Shown piece by piece: positions 24,232 through 37,194 of a stretch of DNA of 64,000 nt (position 1 is the first letter of the stretch; each line of letters starts with the position of its first letter). A program made the translations under genes and the position numbers. A model generated the notes under the pieces. That model searched no databases and was not told where the DNA came from. It was given only the letters and a program-made list of their open reading frames with translations. Where the stretch lies: positions 1 to 64,000 of the forward strand of contig JALNQF010000205.1 in assembly GCA_028456385.1 (NCBI GenBank), read 5' to 3'. This stretch comes from Ophiosphaerella korrae (lineage: Eukaryota; Ascomycota; Dothideomycetes; Pleosporales; Phaeosphaeriaceae).

Positions 24232-27200
24232 TCAAGGATCGTGCGAAGAGCTACTAACCGAGCTCCGACTATCCGTAACATGCGTGACGATGCTCATGCG
24301 CTGAAAGGGCGAAATGCCGTTTTGCTCGCGCGACGGCGGGCTAGACTGTGGTTGACCGGGGCTCGCTGACGACGGCGACGCAGCAGTATAATCGCCAACA
24401 CTACCGCTGTATCTGTCGCGCAGACGCTTAATCTCGCGGAGTCGGTTGCGCCATGAGGAGATGGACTCGCCGTGTTCGCGAGTATACCATACGCCGGAGA
24501 AGACGCAAGCATTGATAGCAATTAGACGGCAGTATCCGGCGAGATGTTTGCCGCAGAGAATCTTTGTTTCGACCGCGGGTGAGATGTCGGGGAAGTCGGA
24601 GCGGGAAATGGCTTGCACTTTGTAGTAGCGGTTCCTGCCGTCTGGGTCAGAGTCTAGCCGGCGGTCGACAAAGCTCGCCCTTGACTCCGGCGATATGACT
24701 ATGTGAACATAGTTGAACGCCGAAGGAAACGTGTCAAAATTATACGGTAGGCCCGAATCGTTGAAGATTATATTGACAAAGTCATTGCCAATATGCTTCT
24801 TTTTGTTTGGATATGTCATATCGTCGTCAGGATTCGTTGGCATCATGGTGGTAACGTGGAAGACGAGCTCCATGCAACGGTCACGCCAACAGTAGGTAAA
24901 TTCACCATCAGCATTGTCGTGCGTGTCCAAGCCACCCGTGTTGAACGTCGCATCTTTCAGACGCCGAAGCGTGCCTAGATCGCTGACAAAGGCAGTGTAG
25001 GCCGGCGAACCAATGTTGTTCATAAAAATGTCTCGCTCTTTCGTCTGGCCTTCTGCAATGTAGATCACACCTACTTTGTAGCTGTCTACGGTAGCAATCT
25101 TGTCGAAGAGTGTAATAGCCCTGCGGGTCATATCGTCATCTGGAAGGGGCACAGGTGGATTTGATAGATCCAATGGCGAGTAAAATGATTGGAAAATGTC
25201 CTCTGGTAAGACTCCAACGTATGAGTCTGAGTAGAAGGCCTCGGACGCAAGCCCAACAGTGATTGGTACTTGGTGGTGAGGCGGTGGTGCAATTAGTGGT
25301 CGAATTGCCAGGAAGCGCGTCCCGCACTGCATTTATGTTAGGACCGTACACTTTTAAAAGATGACACGAGACTTACAGGCCGACGCGTTGTGACGAGAGA
25401 CGTCCCAGTGCGTGCAGCTGTCTCTATCGAAACTAGCGAGTTCCCCACAACCCAAGTCTTTCTCCAGATTTCACCATCACCAGGCTTTGCGAAGTTGTCG
25501 TCGCGCACCGTTCGGTCTCGATCCGTATAGGCTACCATATTCATGATATCCAAGATGACTTGGCCTTGCTCTTCCATGATCTGCCTCCCAGAGCTGTCAG
25601 TATAGTACAGGTTTCTCGTAATCCAAGGTATTTGCTTCGGGCGGTCCTCCATCTTCAAAGCCATAAACCAGAAAGTGATGACGTGATATGCGAGTGAATA
25701 GAGGTACTGCGGTAGGTCTTCCTCGATCGTCTTCGACTTCTTCACACTATGATCCGACGATCCAATTGAGTCCTTAGATATACCGCTGTGCCGCAAGGTC
25801 TGGTGTCTCGCCTGGGTCAAGCTCGTTTGTGTTGAGCGGTCGCGCTGATCTCGAATGTGTTGCAAATACCGAAAGCACACGCCAAATACCAACTTGAACT
25901 CGTCCTCGCGGAAGTTTTTGTACAGATCGGGAAGGCGTGCCAGAGATGTGAGAAACTCCAATATGTGTATTGCAATGGCCGGTTTCGTGATAATTTGGGA
26001 CATCTTCTGGATAATCGTGTCAAGCGACTTACTGACCGAAAGCGGAAGCTCAAAACAGCATACAGATAAAGCATGGATGCACCACTTTGACGTTCTATCC
26101 CATTGGACAATGCCTTGGAGAAACGATTTGACGAGGTCGTCCTCCTCGCTCTTCTTAAAGTACTCATGATAACTGAGAATCACGGTCAAAACGTGGAAAA
26201 GGCAAACTGCAACATCTGCTTTTTTAAGGAGTGTGTGTGGTGGTGGTTCATGGAAGCTTGCGTTGCGCACCTGCTCACAGAGAACGTTCCTAAGCATTCT
26301 GAGCTGGACTACGCAACTTCGCACCAAAGCTTGATTGGATAATTGTGGTCCAAGATGGACAAGCACATAGCTGTAGACTTCCCAGTCAGCCGGTCTTTGA
26401 AGCAGAGATATAATTAGTTCGAGCCATAGTGTTATCTCCATATCCAGCACGTCATCGCTGAGCGGATATTTGCTCGCATCAATATGGGAGAAAACGACCC
26501 TGCTCGGGCCTGGAGCAGGCTCTTCTGGCAGACCTTGGGGTCCAGGATACATCCAAAGAGGCGGGATTGGCTTCGGGGCACGCCCGGCCCCGATAGTAGA
26601 ACGTCCTGTATGCCGGTTGATAGAAGAATGGGGGCTTGATCCTGAGGTCTTGCGTTGTTCGCGCCACGAGGAAGACTCGTCAGATTTACCTGGATCGTTT
26701 GGCGATACATCATCTACCGCACCAGGCACTATGGCTGTCTCTTCGGTGCGACACAGTTCAGCAGCAAGGCGCTCCCCTTCTGAAGAGAAGCTTACCGTTA
26801 GAGCGTATCTAGCATCGGCGCGTAGCCTAAAGAGTAGTTTCAGGGCTGTCAGCCGTGCATCGTTGTCATACTTGTCACTTCCCGCTATTGCACGCAGGGT
26901 TTCGTACAGTATTAGTGTCTTCCGAGCAGCATTAACCACGCTGCGGGTAAACAGCTGTACGAACGCCGAGGTAATGACATTGGCGGGTGATCCAAAATGC
27001 GAGTCTCCCCTCACTGTGAGAGAGGGGGGAGGCCAGTGCGAGGAGTTGATGGCCGAGGATGGTCGCGGTTGGTCGAGCCGTGCTTTCAACAACATAACAA
27101 CGTTTGAGAAATCAGGAATTGTTGCCTCATCGGCAACATGTACAGCAAAATCTACAAGCTCGTGCAGGACTTCAACGTCATCTTCGGTTTGTATGTTGTT

Positions 27201-29168
27201 AAGTAGTAAAGCTGCGCATTGCAAAGACACTGTGCTTCCGCAGAGAGTGTCAACCAAGCCGTACGTCTCTCGTAACGCTTGAATAGCCATAATTCGCAAC
27301 GGCTGCGGCCTGCTCCCGTCCTGGATGATGCGCTCCACAATAGTATTGCAGAGATTCAGCCAGTCACCATTCGCAGGGTTGAGGTAGCCCTCGTTGGCAA
27401 AGTAACGTACTAGTTCCTCGACAGCTGGGTCCCCAAGCCGATGTGCACAGCGTAGAGAAAGAGTCATCACAGCATGGCGCTGGACAAAATCTAGTGCGTC
27501 GCTCGCAGTACCAAGTCTTGTTAGTATCTGAAAAATGGGGTCTTTTGCATCACGACGAGCGAAGTTCGGCTTTGTTGAGGGTGGCAACGAGGTACGGAAG
27601 AAAGGCCCAGACTCGTCATTTGCTGATGGCTGCGAAGGCGAGACTGCTCCAACTTTGGTATATGTTAGCATTATGAAGTCGCAGGGGAATGACCGCATAC
27701 CATTGCTCGCCGAGCCATTGTTTTGAGCAGGGGCATCATTGGAGTCAGCATCAGTTGTTTTGCTCGAAGTCCTTGCACGATGGCGGTCATCGTCGCGCTC
27801 GGCGCAAGTATCAATAATATCTATAACATCGCCCACGTCAGCTTCACTAAATAAGGTACCTCTGAGTTCTGTTTGTGCCAGTACGGTGTCCACGAGTCTC
27901 AATACAAGCTCCTCCTGAGTTTGATGGGGATCTTTGATAGAGGCTTTCAGAGCGGGGCCGAGTAGAGCCAGGGGCACTTTGGGCAAGCCATTGCGCCCAT
28001 CTTCAAGGACGAGACGTTCCAGCACTTGAATTGTGCCCCGGTAAAAGTTGTAGGGCTTTCGGTCTGTGCGCACAGGGCCGTCAAGGAGAGTGTGCAGCAG
28101 CGACAAGATGGCAGCACCCCCGATATGCGACTTGAACAAATTGCTGAGTGAAGTCCACGTTTCCTCTTTGAGAGAGTCGACGATCTTGTGAATTGTGCAT
28201 AGAACCTCGACGCAAGGTCTCAGCACCTTTGCTGGCACGCGAACATAGGTCATGATGGTGTCAAAAAGCTTGATGCAGTTATCCATGTCTCTGATGTGCA
28301 CCGTGTCCAGACAGATATCCATTGCGCGAGCCAGTATGAGCTCCAAGTCCTCATCTGTCAAGATCTTGGCATTGAATTTGCAGATATCCACGGCATATTG
28401 GAACAGGCGGGCCAGATTGTCGTCTTGTTGGGAGGGTTTGTCAGCATTTCGCTTGCCATTTGCCTTGCGGCTGGCATTGGCAGCGTCGCGACTGGCTTTG
28501 TAGCATAGATCCAAAGAAGATATAAGGAAAGGCACGATGGACGACTCGCAGGCCTCGACATCGCGGCCCCTCTTGGTAAGGGCATTGATGATGTCAAGGC
28601 GCTGGCCAAAGAAGCGGTCGGTCTTGCGCAGCGAAGCAGCGTCGAAGAAGACGTTGCGCTCGATGGGGGTGAGCTTGGGCCAGGACACACAGCTTTTGAC
28701 GAGCTTGTATCCCGATTCGGCAACATTGTCTGGTTGTTCGGGAAGGAGCAGGTCGCTTGCCACGGACCACAGACCAAGCACATTTTGGACTGGATACTGC
28801 TCGAGAATGGCGCATATCGAGTCGATGGCCGCCGCCCTCTCTGGAAAAGGGCTTTGGCTGCCCAGCTGGGCAACGAGACGGTCCAGCTCGGGCGGGCCGC
28901 CTGCAATGGGCTGGGCACTGCGCTGCGACGCTTGCGATATGCGATGCAGGTTACCATCGGCTGAGTGCGGGCTTGCGGCCATGGAGCTGGAGCGAAGAGC
29001 ACCCAGCGAGGGGGAGCGCGAGGGGGTGCATGTTGCAGGCGAGGCGGAGGGCGGCGGGGTGGAGCTCTTGAGGCGACTGCCCGTCAGAGAACGGAAGGCA
29101 GTGAAGAGGGCTTGGGTCGACGACCGCCTATCGGGGGTGCGAGGGACAGCATCAGACGGCGGCGACAT
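24232..29168 (-). CDS. TSC2: Tuberin (TSC2) homologue, Rheb GTPase-activating protein, 3 exons, 1612 aa
   Basis: Tuberin with Tsc1 forms the complex that inactivates the GTPase Rheb and so restrains TORC1. A Ser/Pro-rich N-terminus is followed by the long helical tuberin region (from about residue 95, LDRLVAQLGSQSPFPERAAA) and a C-terminal Rap/Ran-GAP domain. The GAP catalytic helix reads KKKHIGNDFVNIIFND, with the catalytic Asn near residue 1429 in HIGND. Exons: 29168-27701, 27652-25377, 25326-24232. Intron 2 (25327-25376) has GTAAGT, CCTAAC and GCAG. Intron 1 (27653-27700) has GTATGC, TGCTAAC and AAAG; it is 48 nt with no stop, so it is hidden inside an open frame. The start is the ATG at 29166-29168 (MSPPSDAVP); a more upstream TTG is not a credible start. 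The exon total is 4839 nt, in frame. Confidence 0.9.
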
Positions 29169-29649
29169 GCAGACTCGCAGTACGGACAGCAAGCCGTATC
29201 TTCTGGCAGGCGGTCGGAGTCACGGGAGAGAGAGTCAGGGCAGGGTCGCGAGGGCGGCGCATCGAATCGGGCATGTCAGTGTGGGCAGACCATGCGAAGA
29301 TGCGCAGGCAGGTGGATCATCACAATCCGGGACTGGATCTGGGCCGGGCGTTGGCGCTGGCGGCGATTGGCGGGGCTGGCTGCGGCTCATGTGCTTCTAG
29401 CCTGGGGGGTGAGCCGGAGAAAGTGAGAACAGTCAAGCCCCCGCGGCGGGTGGGTGAAAGATGTCTCGTCACCTGGCTAGCTGGACGGAGAGCTCGGAGT
29501 TTTTGCGCTAGTACCTAAGTGGGCGGCGCCTCTCAGGACCTAAACATCGCCGCCAAGGCAGGCGACCCTCTTGTTCTTGTTCTTCTTGTTCTTCTTCTTC
29601 TACACCCTCTCCCCGCTGCCAGGCCCTTAGCGACTTTTGGCCCGTCATC
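29169..29649. promoter_or_regulatory. Divergent promoter region of TSC2 and CSE1
   Basis: This is 481 bp between opposite start codons. 29571-29610 is an uninterrupted pyrimidine-rich tract on the + strand (repeats of TTCTTGTTCTTCTTC), a common feature just upstream of well-expressed fungal genes, here serving CSE1. Confidence 0.5.
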
Positions 29650-32600
29650 ATGGCCGACATCTCCACCCTCTCCCAGCTGCTCGAGGCCAGCCTGGATCCG
29701 CGGCGCAACAAGGAAGGCAAGTATCTTTTGGTGTTACCGTTGCTGCTACTGTTGCTGTTGCTGTTACTGTTGCTGTTACTGCTCTGGTTTTGGTTGTTCG
29801 ACGTGCCGTGCTGCACTTTACCGTGCTCCATACTGACTTGTACCCGCAGCCGAAGCAGCAATCGCACAGGAGCAGGCCAAGCCCGGCTTCTCTCTGTCCC
29901 TCCTTCACATCGTCGCTTCCGACCTAGCTCCACAGACAACCCGACTGGCCAGCGCCCTCTACTTCAAAAACTTCATAAAGCGCAACTGGGCCGACGAGGA
30001 TGGCAACTACAAGCTGCCCGAGAACGACGCCGTGGCCATCAAGCGCGAGCTGATTGGCCTCATGGTCTCGGTCCCGCCCAACCTGCAGTCGCAGCTGGGC
30101 GAGGCCATCAGCGCCATTGCAGAGAGCGACTTTTGGCAGCGCTGGGACACGCTCGTCGACGACCTCATCTCCCGCCTCACCCCAAACAACTCGGTCGTCA
30201 ACAATGGCGTGCTGCAGGTCGCACATTCCGTCTTCAAGCGCTGGCGGCCGCTCTTCCGTTCCGACGACCTCTTCACCGAAATCAACCACGTCCTGTCCAA
30301 GTTCGGCACGCCTTTCCTGCAGACGCTCCAAAACACAGACGCCCTCATCGCTGCCTCTCAGGGCGACCCCAGAGCTCTCAAGGAGGCATATACCACTCTC
30401 GATCTGGTCATCAAGCTCTTCTACGATCTTTCGTGCCAAGACCTGCCCCCCGTCTTCGAAGACCATCTTGCCAGCATCGCCGGCCTTCTCCACAAGTACC
30501 TGGTCTCCGACAACCCTGCGCTCCACACCAGCGACGATACCGAATCAGGGCCCCAGGAATATGTTCGAGCTGGTATCTTCGAGGCCCTCATGCTCTACAT
30601 CCAGAAATACGAAGATGTTTTCGGCCCTCACCTTGGCCAGTTCATCGAGAGCACCTGGAGTTTCCTCATGACGGTTGGGCTTGAGACCAAATACGACATC
30701 CTCGTCAGCAAAGCCCTCCAGTTCCTCACAGTGGTCGCCTCCACGCAACACGCCGAGAACTTCAACAACCAAACCGTACTGGTTCAGGTCATCGAAAAGG
30801 TCATCCTACCCAACCTGACTTTGCGCGAGTCTGACGTGGAGCTGTTTGAAGACGAGCCGATCGAGTTCATCCGCAGAGATTTGGAAGGCTCAGACAACGA
30901 TACCCGCCGACGAGCTGCCACAAACTTCCTCCGTCAGCTGATGTCTCGATTCGAAAGTCTGGTCACCACTACCTCGCAAACCTACATCAATGCCTATCTT
31001 GAGAACTATGCCAAGAACCCTTCCGAAAACTGGAAGTCAAAAGACACTGCCGTCTACCTCTTCACAGCAATAGCTGCCAAGGGAACAGCAACTGCTGCTC
31101 AGGGCATCCTCAGCGTCAACGAAAACGTCAATATCCTCGAATTTTTCACGACACACATTGCATCCGACCTGCAGTCGGCAGATGCGGAGCCCATCTTGAA
31201 GGTCGATGCAATCAAATATCTCTACGTATTCCGAAGTCAGTTGTCGCCCGACCTATGGCGCGCTGCATTCCCTCTCCTCGTCAACCAGCTGGGCAATAGC
31301 AATTATGTAATTCACACGTATGCGTCAATTGCTGTGGAGCGTGCTCTGTTCATGACAGATGCCAACAATCAACCAATAATTCCACGAGCGGACGTTGTCG
31401 GCTCGTCCAAAGACCTCCTAGCCCATCTATTCAAGCTCATCACAAAGAACTCTGCCCCGGAGAAGATTCAAGAGAACGAATTTTTGATGAAGTGCGTCAT
31501 GCGAGTCTTGATCTTCATACGGGACGGCATGCTCCCTATCCGCGAAACCATATTAAACAACTTCATTGGTATCGTCAAGGTCATAAGGCACAACCCCAGC
31601 AACCCCCGGTTTCAGTACTATCTCTTTGAAGGTATCGGAGCCCTGGTGCGATTTGCCGCTCCCAAGCACCCACAAACATTCGAAGACAGGCTGTACGAAC
31701 CGTTTGCAACTTGTTTGTCTGAAGGTGTTGACGAATTTTCGCCATACATCTTCCAGCTTTTCTCAGCATTGCTCGAGGCGAACCCTTCGGTAGGATTGAG
31801 CGAATATTATCGAGCTCTGTTTACCATCATTCTCCAGGGCGCAGTTTGGGAGCAGCGAGGCAATGTGCCAGCTCTCGCCCGATTACTCACTGTAATGATT
31901 GCTCGTGACGCGCAATGGATCGTTGCCGAGAAGAAATTGGAACCCATTCTTGGTATATTCCAGAAGCTAGTTACCACCAAGGCGCATGAAAGTTATGCCT
32001 TTGAGCTGATCGAATCCATCATCGCCAACATCCCACCCCAGAATCTCGAGTCATACTTTGTCCTGATAATCCAGCTCATGTTGCAACGACTCTCCAACAT
32101 GAAGACTGAGAACTTCCAGCAACGGCTGATTGCATTCTACCACTTCGTCTCGGCGCGACAAGATAAGGGTCTCGGTGCTGATTTCTTCATCAACGTCACC
32201 GATCAAATTCAGCACGAGTAAGTTTTCTTTTCCAAAAAAAATAAAAACGAAAAAAAAAAACACGTGATTACGCTAACATTGGATTAGTGTCTTCAAGCCC
32301 ATCTACCTAACAGTCATTCTCCCAGACACCCAAAAGCTCGCGCGCCCAACTGACCGCAAGACCGCTGTTGTCTCCTTCACCAAGACTCTCGGCGACTCGC
32401 AGGCCTTTGTCGACCGATACCCCAAAGGTTGGACGCTAACCACCCAGCGCCTCATCGAGCTACTTGTCAACCCCCCTGTCCCTACCACCGCAGATGACAT
32501 CATTCCCGATGCGGACGTCGACGAGCTTGGCTTTGGCGTTGGCTTCACCCAGCTAAACACCTGCAAGAAGCCGCCCCGCGACCCATTCCCAGAGATTGTG

Positions 32601-32729
32601 GACGTCAAAGCATGGGTTGGACAGTACTTGAAAGACGCGAACCAGAGGCACGGTGGTAGGATTGTGTCAATAGTGCAGGAGAGGCTGGATGCAGACAGCA
32701 AACAGGCCCTTGCCGAGTATTTGCGGTAA
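29650..32729 (+). CDS. CSE1: Exportin-2 / CSE1 (importin-alpha re-exporter), 3 exons, 958 aa
   Basis: Cse1 returns importin-alpha from the nucleus to the cytoplasm with RanGTP. Exons: 29650-29716, 29850-32217, 32288-32729. The importin-beta N-terminal domain begins at once (MADISTLSQLLEASLDPR, then ASALYFKNFIKRNW), and Cse1-specific segments follow (NVNILEFFTTHIASDLQ, SPYIFQLFSALLEANP). Intron 1 (29717-29849) is a GC-AG intron: AG/GCAAGT donor, TACTGAC branch, CGCAG acceptor. Only this splice joins RRNKE to AEAAIAQEQAKPGFSLSLL in frame. Intron 2 (32218-32287) has GTAAGT, GCTAAC and TTAG. The total is 2877 nt; yeast Cse1 is 960 aa, so the model is full length. Intron 1 holds a run of GTT/GCT-type triplets. 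Confidence 0.93.
29734..29786 (+). repeat. Imperfect TTGCTG/TTACTG triplet repeat inside CSE1 intron 1
   Basis: Units of GTTGCT and GTTACT alternate across about 53 nt. The tract lies wholly inside the intron and explains why that intron (133 nt) is longer than the usual 45-60 nt in this window. Confidence 0.7.
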
Positions 32730-32930
32730 CTGATAGATGACAGGGCATGGTAGTGGGGAGTATTGGGGATAAGATTTTAAAGAGCAAAAGAGGATGCATA
32801 TGATACCAGGATTGGGTGGAGCGAGTGGCATAGATATGTAGATAGAATGAGATGAATATCGGACACTTACCGAGTCCACATAAACCTACAGAGAGGGTAT
32901 GCAACATGCAATCCATATCAACCACACAAC

Positions 32931-33898
32931 TTACACCTCCCCATCCGCAATCTCATACCCAATCTTACTCACTCCCTTCTGCCTCTTAATCCCCCTCACG
33001 ACTACCCTCCCACACTCCCCCAACCGCCTCACATGCGTCCCCCCACACGCATAACTCCCCAACCCCCCAATCTTCACAACCCTCACCTCCCCCTGCCCCT
33101 GCCCCTGCCCCTGCCCCTGCCCCAACCCCTGCACACCCCCCAAACACTCCCGCCCCGCCCTCTCCGCCCCCCAAACCTCCACACACACCTCATGATCCCC
33201 ACCCACCAACCCATCCACCACTTCCTGAATCCGCGCCTTGGCCGTCCCAGGTATCAGCCCGCCGAACTCGACCCACGCTGCGCCCGGGTAGTGCGACGCC
33301 TTGCCATCTACGATACCGGACGGCAATTCGCCCAAGGCCACGAGCGTGTTGACCGCGAGACCCAGCGTGTGGCCCGCGGTATGCAAGCGACTGTGCAGCA
33401 CGCGCGCGTCCACGTCCACGCGCTGCACGCACGCTTCGCCCGCGGCAAACCTTGCTTCGCTGGCGAACGTGCCCATGTGCAGGATTGCCGGGCCTGCGCT
33501 GCGCACCTGGTGCACGGTGAAGCGCGCGGGCGTGTGCGCCGAGGCTATGGTGCCCGTGTCGGACGGCTGCCCGCCGCCCTGGGGGTGGAAGATTGTGGAG
33601 GGCGTGGTGAGGATGTAGGTATTTGTATTTGTGGTTGGGTGCGGGGGTTTGAAGAGGGATTGGGTGGGGGTGGGCAGGGACGCGAGGGGGTGGGTCGAGG
33701 TTATGGGGGCCGTGTGGGTATATTGGTGGCCTGATTTTTGGTAGAGGGGGTCTGATTTTGCGGATAAGGGGTCTATGGTGATGGGAGATTTGGTGTTGGT
33801 GGGTTTTAGTCGATGTTACTGGTGGTGGTGGTGGTGGTATGTGAGAGAAAGTATGGATGGGAAGATGTGTGGAAGTGCTTGGTGGGAGAGGTATACAT
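32931..33898 (-). CDS. AlaX-like alanyl-tRNA editing domain protein, 2 exons, about 306 aa
   Basis: It is related to the second additional domain of alanyl-tRNA synthetase; free-standing AlaX proteins hydrolyse Ser-tRNA(Ala) or Gly-tRNA(Ala). The zinc site is visible: HTAGH (HxxxH, residues about 157-161) and CGGTH (CxxxH, about 269-273). A conserved FHPQGGGQPSDTGTI precedes the first. Exon 2 (32931-33772) is clear. Exon 1 (33820-33898) is proposed because a stop lies just upstream in the main frame; a 47-nt intron (33773-33819; GTAACA donor, CATAG acceptor) brings in MYTSPTKHFH... and gives a total of 921 nt, in frame. The start is therefore the weakest part. A (GQ)n stretch near residue 245 is encoded by a CCCTGC repeat at about 33095-33130. 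The gene is convergent with CSE1. Confidence 0.75.
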
Positions 33899-34838
33899 GT
33901 TTTTATATATATATATATATATTTGGCATGTTTGATGTACAGGTGGGTTGGTGTGGATTTTTTATAGTATATGGAAACTTCGAGATGGGAAATGCGTAGA
34001 TGTATGATGTAGATGCACGCCCAACCAAGTACATACGCTTTACCGCTTTGGGAAGGTATATTTATCTCTTTTACGTTTCGCAAGTAGACCCAATTGACTG
34101 GCTGTGGAGACACAAATTCGGGAATAAGAGAGTTAAAATCTGGGAAATGTCTATCAGATTTCTGCAGCTTCCCTCTCATTGCGTCCAAACGAGTCTAAGC
34201 TTGTACATTTTGGAGTAGGTCTTAGATTAACTCTAGAGTATATATTATGAAATGATACACAGTAGCATATATGAGGCTGATACCTTCGCGACCAATGCTT
34301 ATCTAGGTATCATTACTGATATTCTTGTTTATCCTGTGCGTGCCGCAGGGTTCTTGTAATACGAGGTATGAGTTAGCGAGCAGAGTAAAGACAGCGAGTC
34401 ATGGGTTGGACAGGGGACAGCCGGACTAGACTAACAAGATCTGAAGCGAGAGATTGAGCCAATCCTACCTCGGTAGAGTACGATCAACAGCGTGGCATGT
34501 ATCTAGGTATGACAGAGAACGTCAACTTACGACTTCATTTCATTCCCTTGCATAAGACTGCACATAATCATGCTCGAAATTGTATGTTGCTCACAGATCA
34601 TGAGAGTGCGGCCTAATTAAACTACGTTCCGTACAGGTAGCCCGCGTATATGTAGCAGCTACTGCCAGCTGGACAACGCCTAGCGCAACTTCAGCCCGCC
34701 AAGGAAAAACAACTGTTGCCTTCTGCCTTGCGCTGACGTGTCTATTTCGAAGACACTTGTTGCCTCTCCCCTCACCCCCCACCAGGACGGACGAGAAACC
34801 TAAGTTTTGTTACCTAGGTAGCATACAGCCGAGGAATC
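33899..34838. other. Intergenic, no gene seen
   Basis: This is 940 bp between two divergently read genes. A (TA)n tract at 33905-33922 lies just upstream of the proposed AlaX start and could act as its TATA region. The rest has only short open frames, and no tRNA-like cloverleaf was found by eye. Confidence 0.4.
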
Positions 34839-37194
34839 ATGCTTTTCACTTCCAGATTATGCCAAGTCTGTAATAGTACCTTACAGTTAGCATTCGAAAG
34901 CATCGAAGATCGAAGCTCCAAAAAAGTGTTACACCACCTCACGAAAGAATCACTCGTTGAATCGGTATTATGTCGAAGCTGCCACCTTTGTCGCTTGATG
35001 GTGTATCATCTTAAGCTTGTTTGGTCTCCAGAACACGGAGAGGGGCTAAAAGACTTGAAAGAGGAACCCACGTCGCTTACGGAAGATGACTTTAAGTCAT
35101 CGGATTTTGACTTTGCAGCATTTCCTAGCAGTCGTGTTGTTCTTCTCGAATACATGCTGGGGCTCCCTGAAACCCTCAACCTTCATGCACAGATAAAGAA
35201 ATATGGAGATGGGTCCGATGGTATATTTGGCCGGATTGAATTTGTTTGCGACGCTTTCAATAATGAAAATGCCAACTCCGTTGTGCCACGGTTCTGGATC
35301 TTCCAAAATAAAGGTGCGCTTCAAGGTTGCCATATAATACCCAATTTTTCTGATCACCACGAGCTAGCATTCGGAGCTTCACCCATTACAAGTAGATTGA
35401 ACGGTAGCACTGCCGCAGTCGATTGCCAAACCACTGTAAAAGAGTGGCTGAACCAGTGTAACGGGCATACTAATTGTACATCACAGCGGCAGAACTTTCT
35501 TCCCACTCGATTGTTGGATCTTACCAATATTGAAGAAGGCAAAGTGCGCCTTGTAATGTCCCGTAAAATTAACCAAACAGCACGTTATGTGACTTTGAGT
35601 CACTGCTGGGGTGGCGATGTTCCATTTCAGCTTAGGGAGGAGACTGAAGACCGTATGAAAAGCGGTTTTGAGCTACAAGAAATGCCGAAAACATTTCGAC
35701 AGGCCATAGAGGTAGCCACGTGGGCAGACGGTAAGCCAAACTGCTTGGTCGATCTGAAATATATAGTGCTGACTTGTGTATATCAAAGTTCGCTACATAT
35801 GGATTGATTCATGCTGTATCATACAAGGCTCAAAGTCTGATTGGGAGAAAGAGGCAAAAATGATGCAAAAAGTCTATAAACACACTTACTTCAACGTCTC
35901 CGCGGACCATTCTGTGAACAGTCATGGAGGTTGCTTTACGGACCGTCTCGCATATAAAATAACACCCTGTCCATATGATGCTTCAGGCCTAGGTCAGGTG
36001 TTCTTTCTTCCTCAACACGACCTAACAGATCCTTTGAGAGATTCTTCGATAGCCACAAGGGCATGGGTCACCCAAGAACGCTTTCTATCCCCAAGAATAG
36101 TACATTTCACTGCTGACCAAATTTTCTGGGAATGCGCGAGTTTATATGCGTGCGAAACTTTTGCAAAGGGTATGCCTCATGTGTATGACAGCGCTACGAG
36201 TCAGCATTTCAGAGTCTCTCAGAATCTGGCGCTAACAAACCAAGAAGACAATCAAGAAAAGTATGAAATCTGGGGGCGATTATGTGAGGATTACTCACGC
36301 TCGAGGCTAACGTATACTTCCGACAAACTCGTTGCGTTCGCTGGAATAGTGGGCGAATTTCAGTTATGCTTACCAAATGATACTTATCTGGCTGGTCTCT
36401 GGAAAGCAGACCTGATTTCTGGTCTGCTCTGGAAAGCCACTGCCCTAGATGGGCGTCCGATCCAAGCAAACGGTTCACACGATCTTAATGCCGATTCTTA
36501 CATCACAGCCTCTATCCCTAAAGAATACCGTGCACCATCATGGTCCTGGCTAGGCAAAGACTGTGGAATCTTTTGGCAAAGGCGGAGGAAACATTTCAAG
36601 TCTCAGCCAGTCATAGCAATACTGGAAGCGAGCATCGATCTAGCTAAAGATAATGAATGTGCCGGTGACATTCGTGGAGGCCATATAAAGGTTCGAGGAC
36701 TTCTCAGAGCCGCACAATGGAATCAGACAGGACATGTCGAGACCATAATCTTCGATGGCAAGTCTGAAGATCAAATTCTTGAACCGGAAGAAGACTTATC
36801 TTCACATAAAGTCGGTTCTTTCCTCATTCAACGAGATGCGGGGAGTGCGTTCCCAGTGAAAGACATATTCTGTCTTCCTGTGAGGCTGGATGTCTCGTTC
36901 AAAGCAGACACATCGGGGAGCCTGATGATTGAGGGCTTAATCCTTGGGGAAACGGAGGAAGAGTGTAAGTATAAACGACTGGGGTATTTTGAGGCAGTTG
37001 GGGAGGCGTATTATAAGGCTTTGCTTTTGGAACTTCGGCCAGCGGCATTGGAGCTTAGTCATCCATGGGCATCGATCAAATTACCCTTCAAGACATCTGC
37101 GACTGATACCCTCCCTGAGAATACTGGAGGTGGCATCCAGTATGACAAAGAATATTTCAAAGAGGCGGAAGAGCGTGAGCTCACAATAGTCTAA
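34839..37194 (+). CDS. HET-domain (heterokaryon incompatibility) protein, 2 exons, 765 aa
   Basis: HET-domain proteins execute cell death when genetically different hyphae fuse. The three HET core blocks are present: RYVTLSHCWGG (about residue 249), RYIWIDSCCIIQGS (about 299), and the ATRAWVTQERFLSPR block after SVNSHGGCF. The N-terminus has the Cys-rich pattern common in this family (LCQVCNSTL, CRSCHLC). Exon 1 is 34839-35730 and exon 2 is 35789-37194; the 58-nt intron 35731-35788 (GTAAGC, GTGCTGAC, AAAG) restores WADVRYIWID. This intron lies in the same place as the one kept in the HET relic at 41970-42013. The total is 2298 nt, in frame. No second effector or sensor domain is recognised in the C-terminal half. 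The gene is convergent with the subtilase gene. Confidence 0.88.

Noticed and set aside
32931..33515. AlaX-like gene starting at 33515
   Set aside because: That start is a GTG inside the domain; the conserved GGGQPSDTG segment lies upstream in the same frame.
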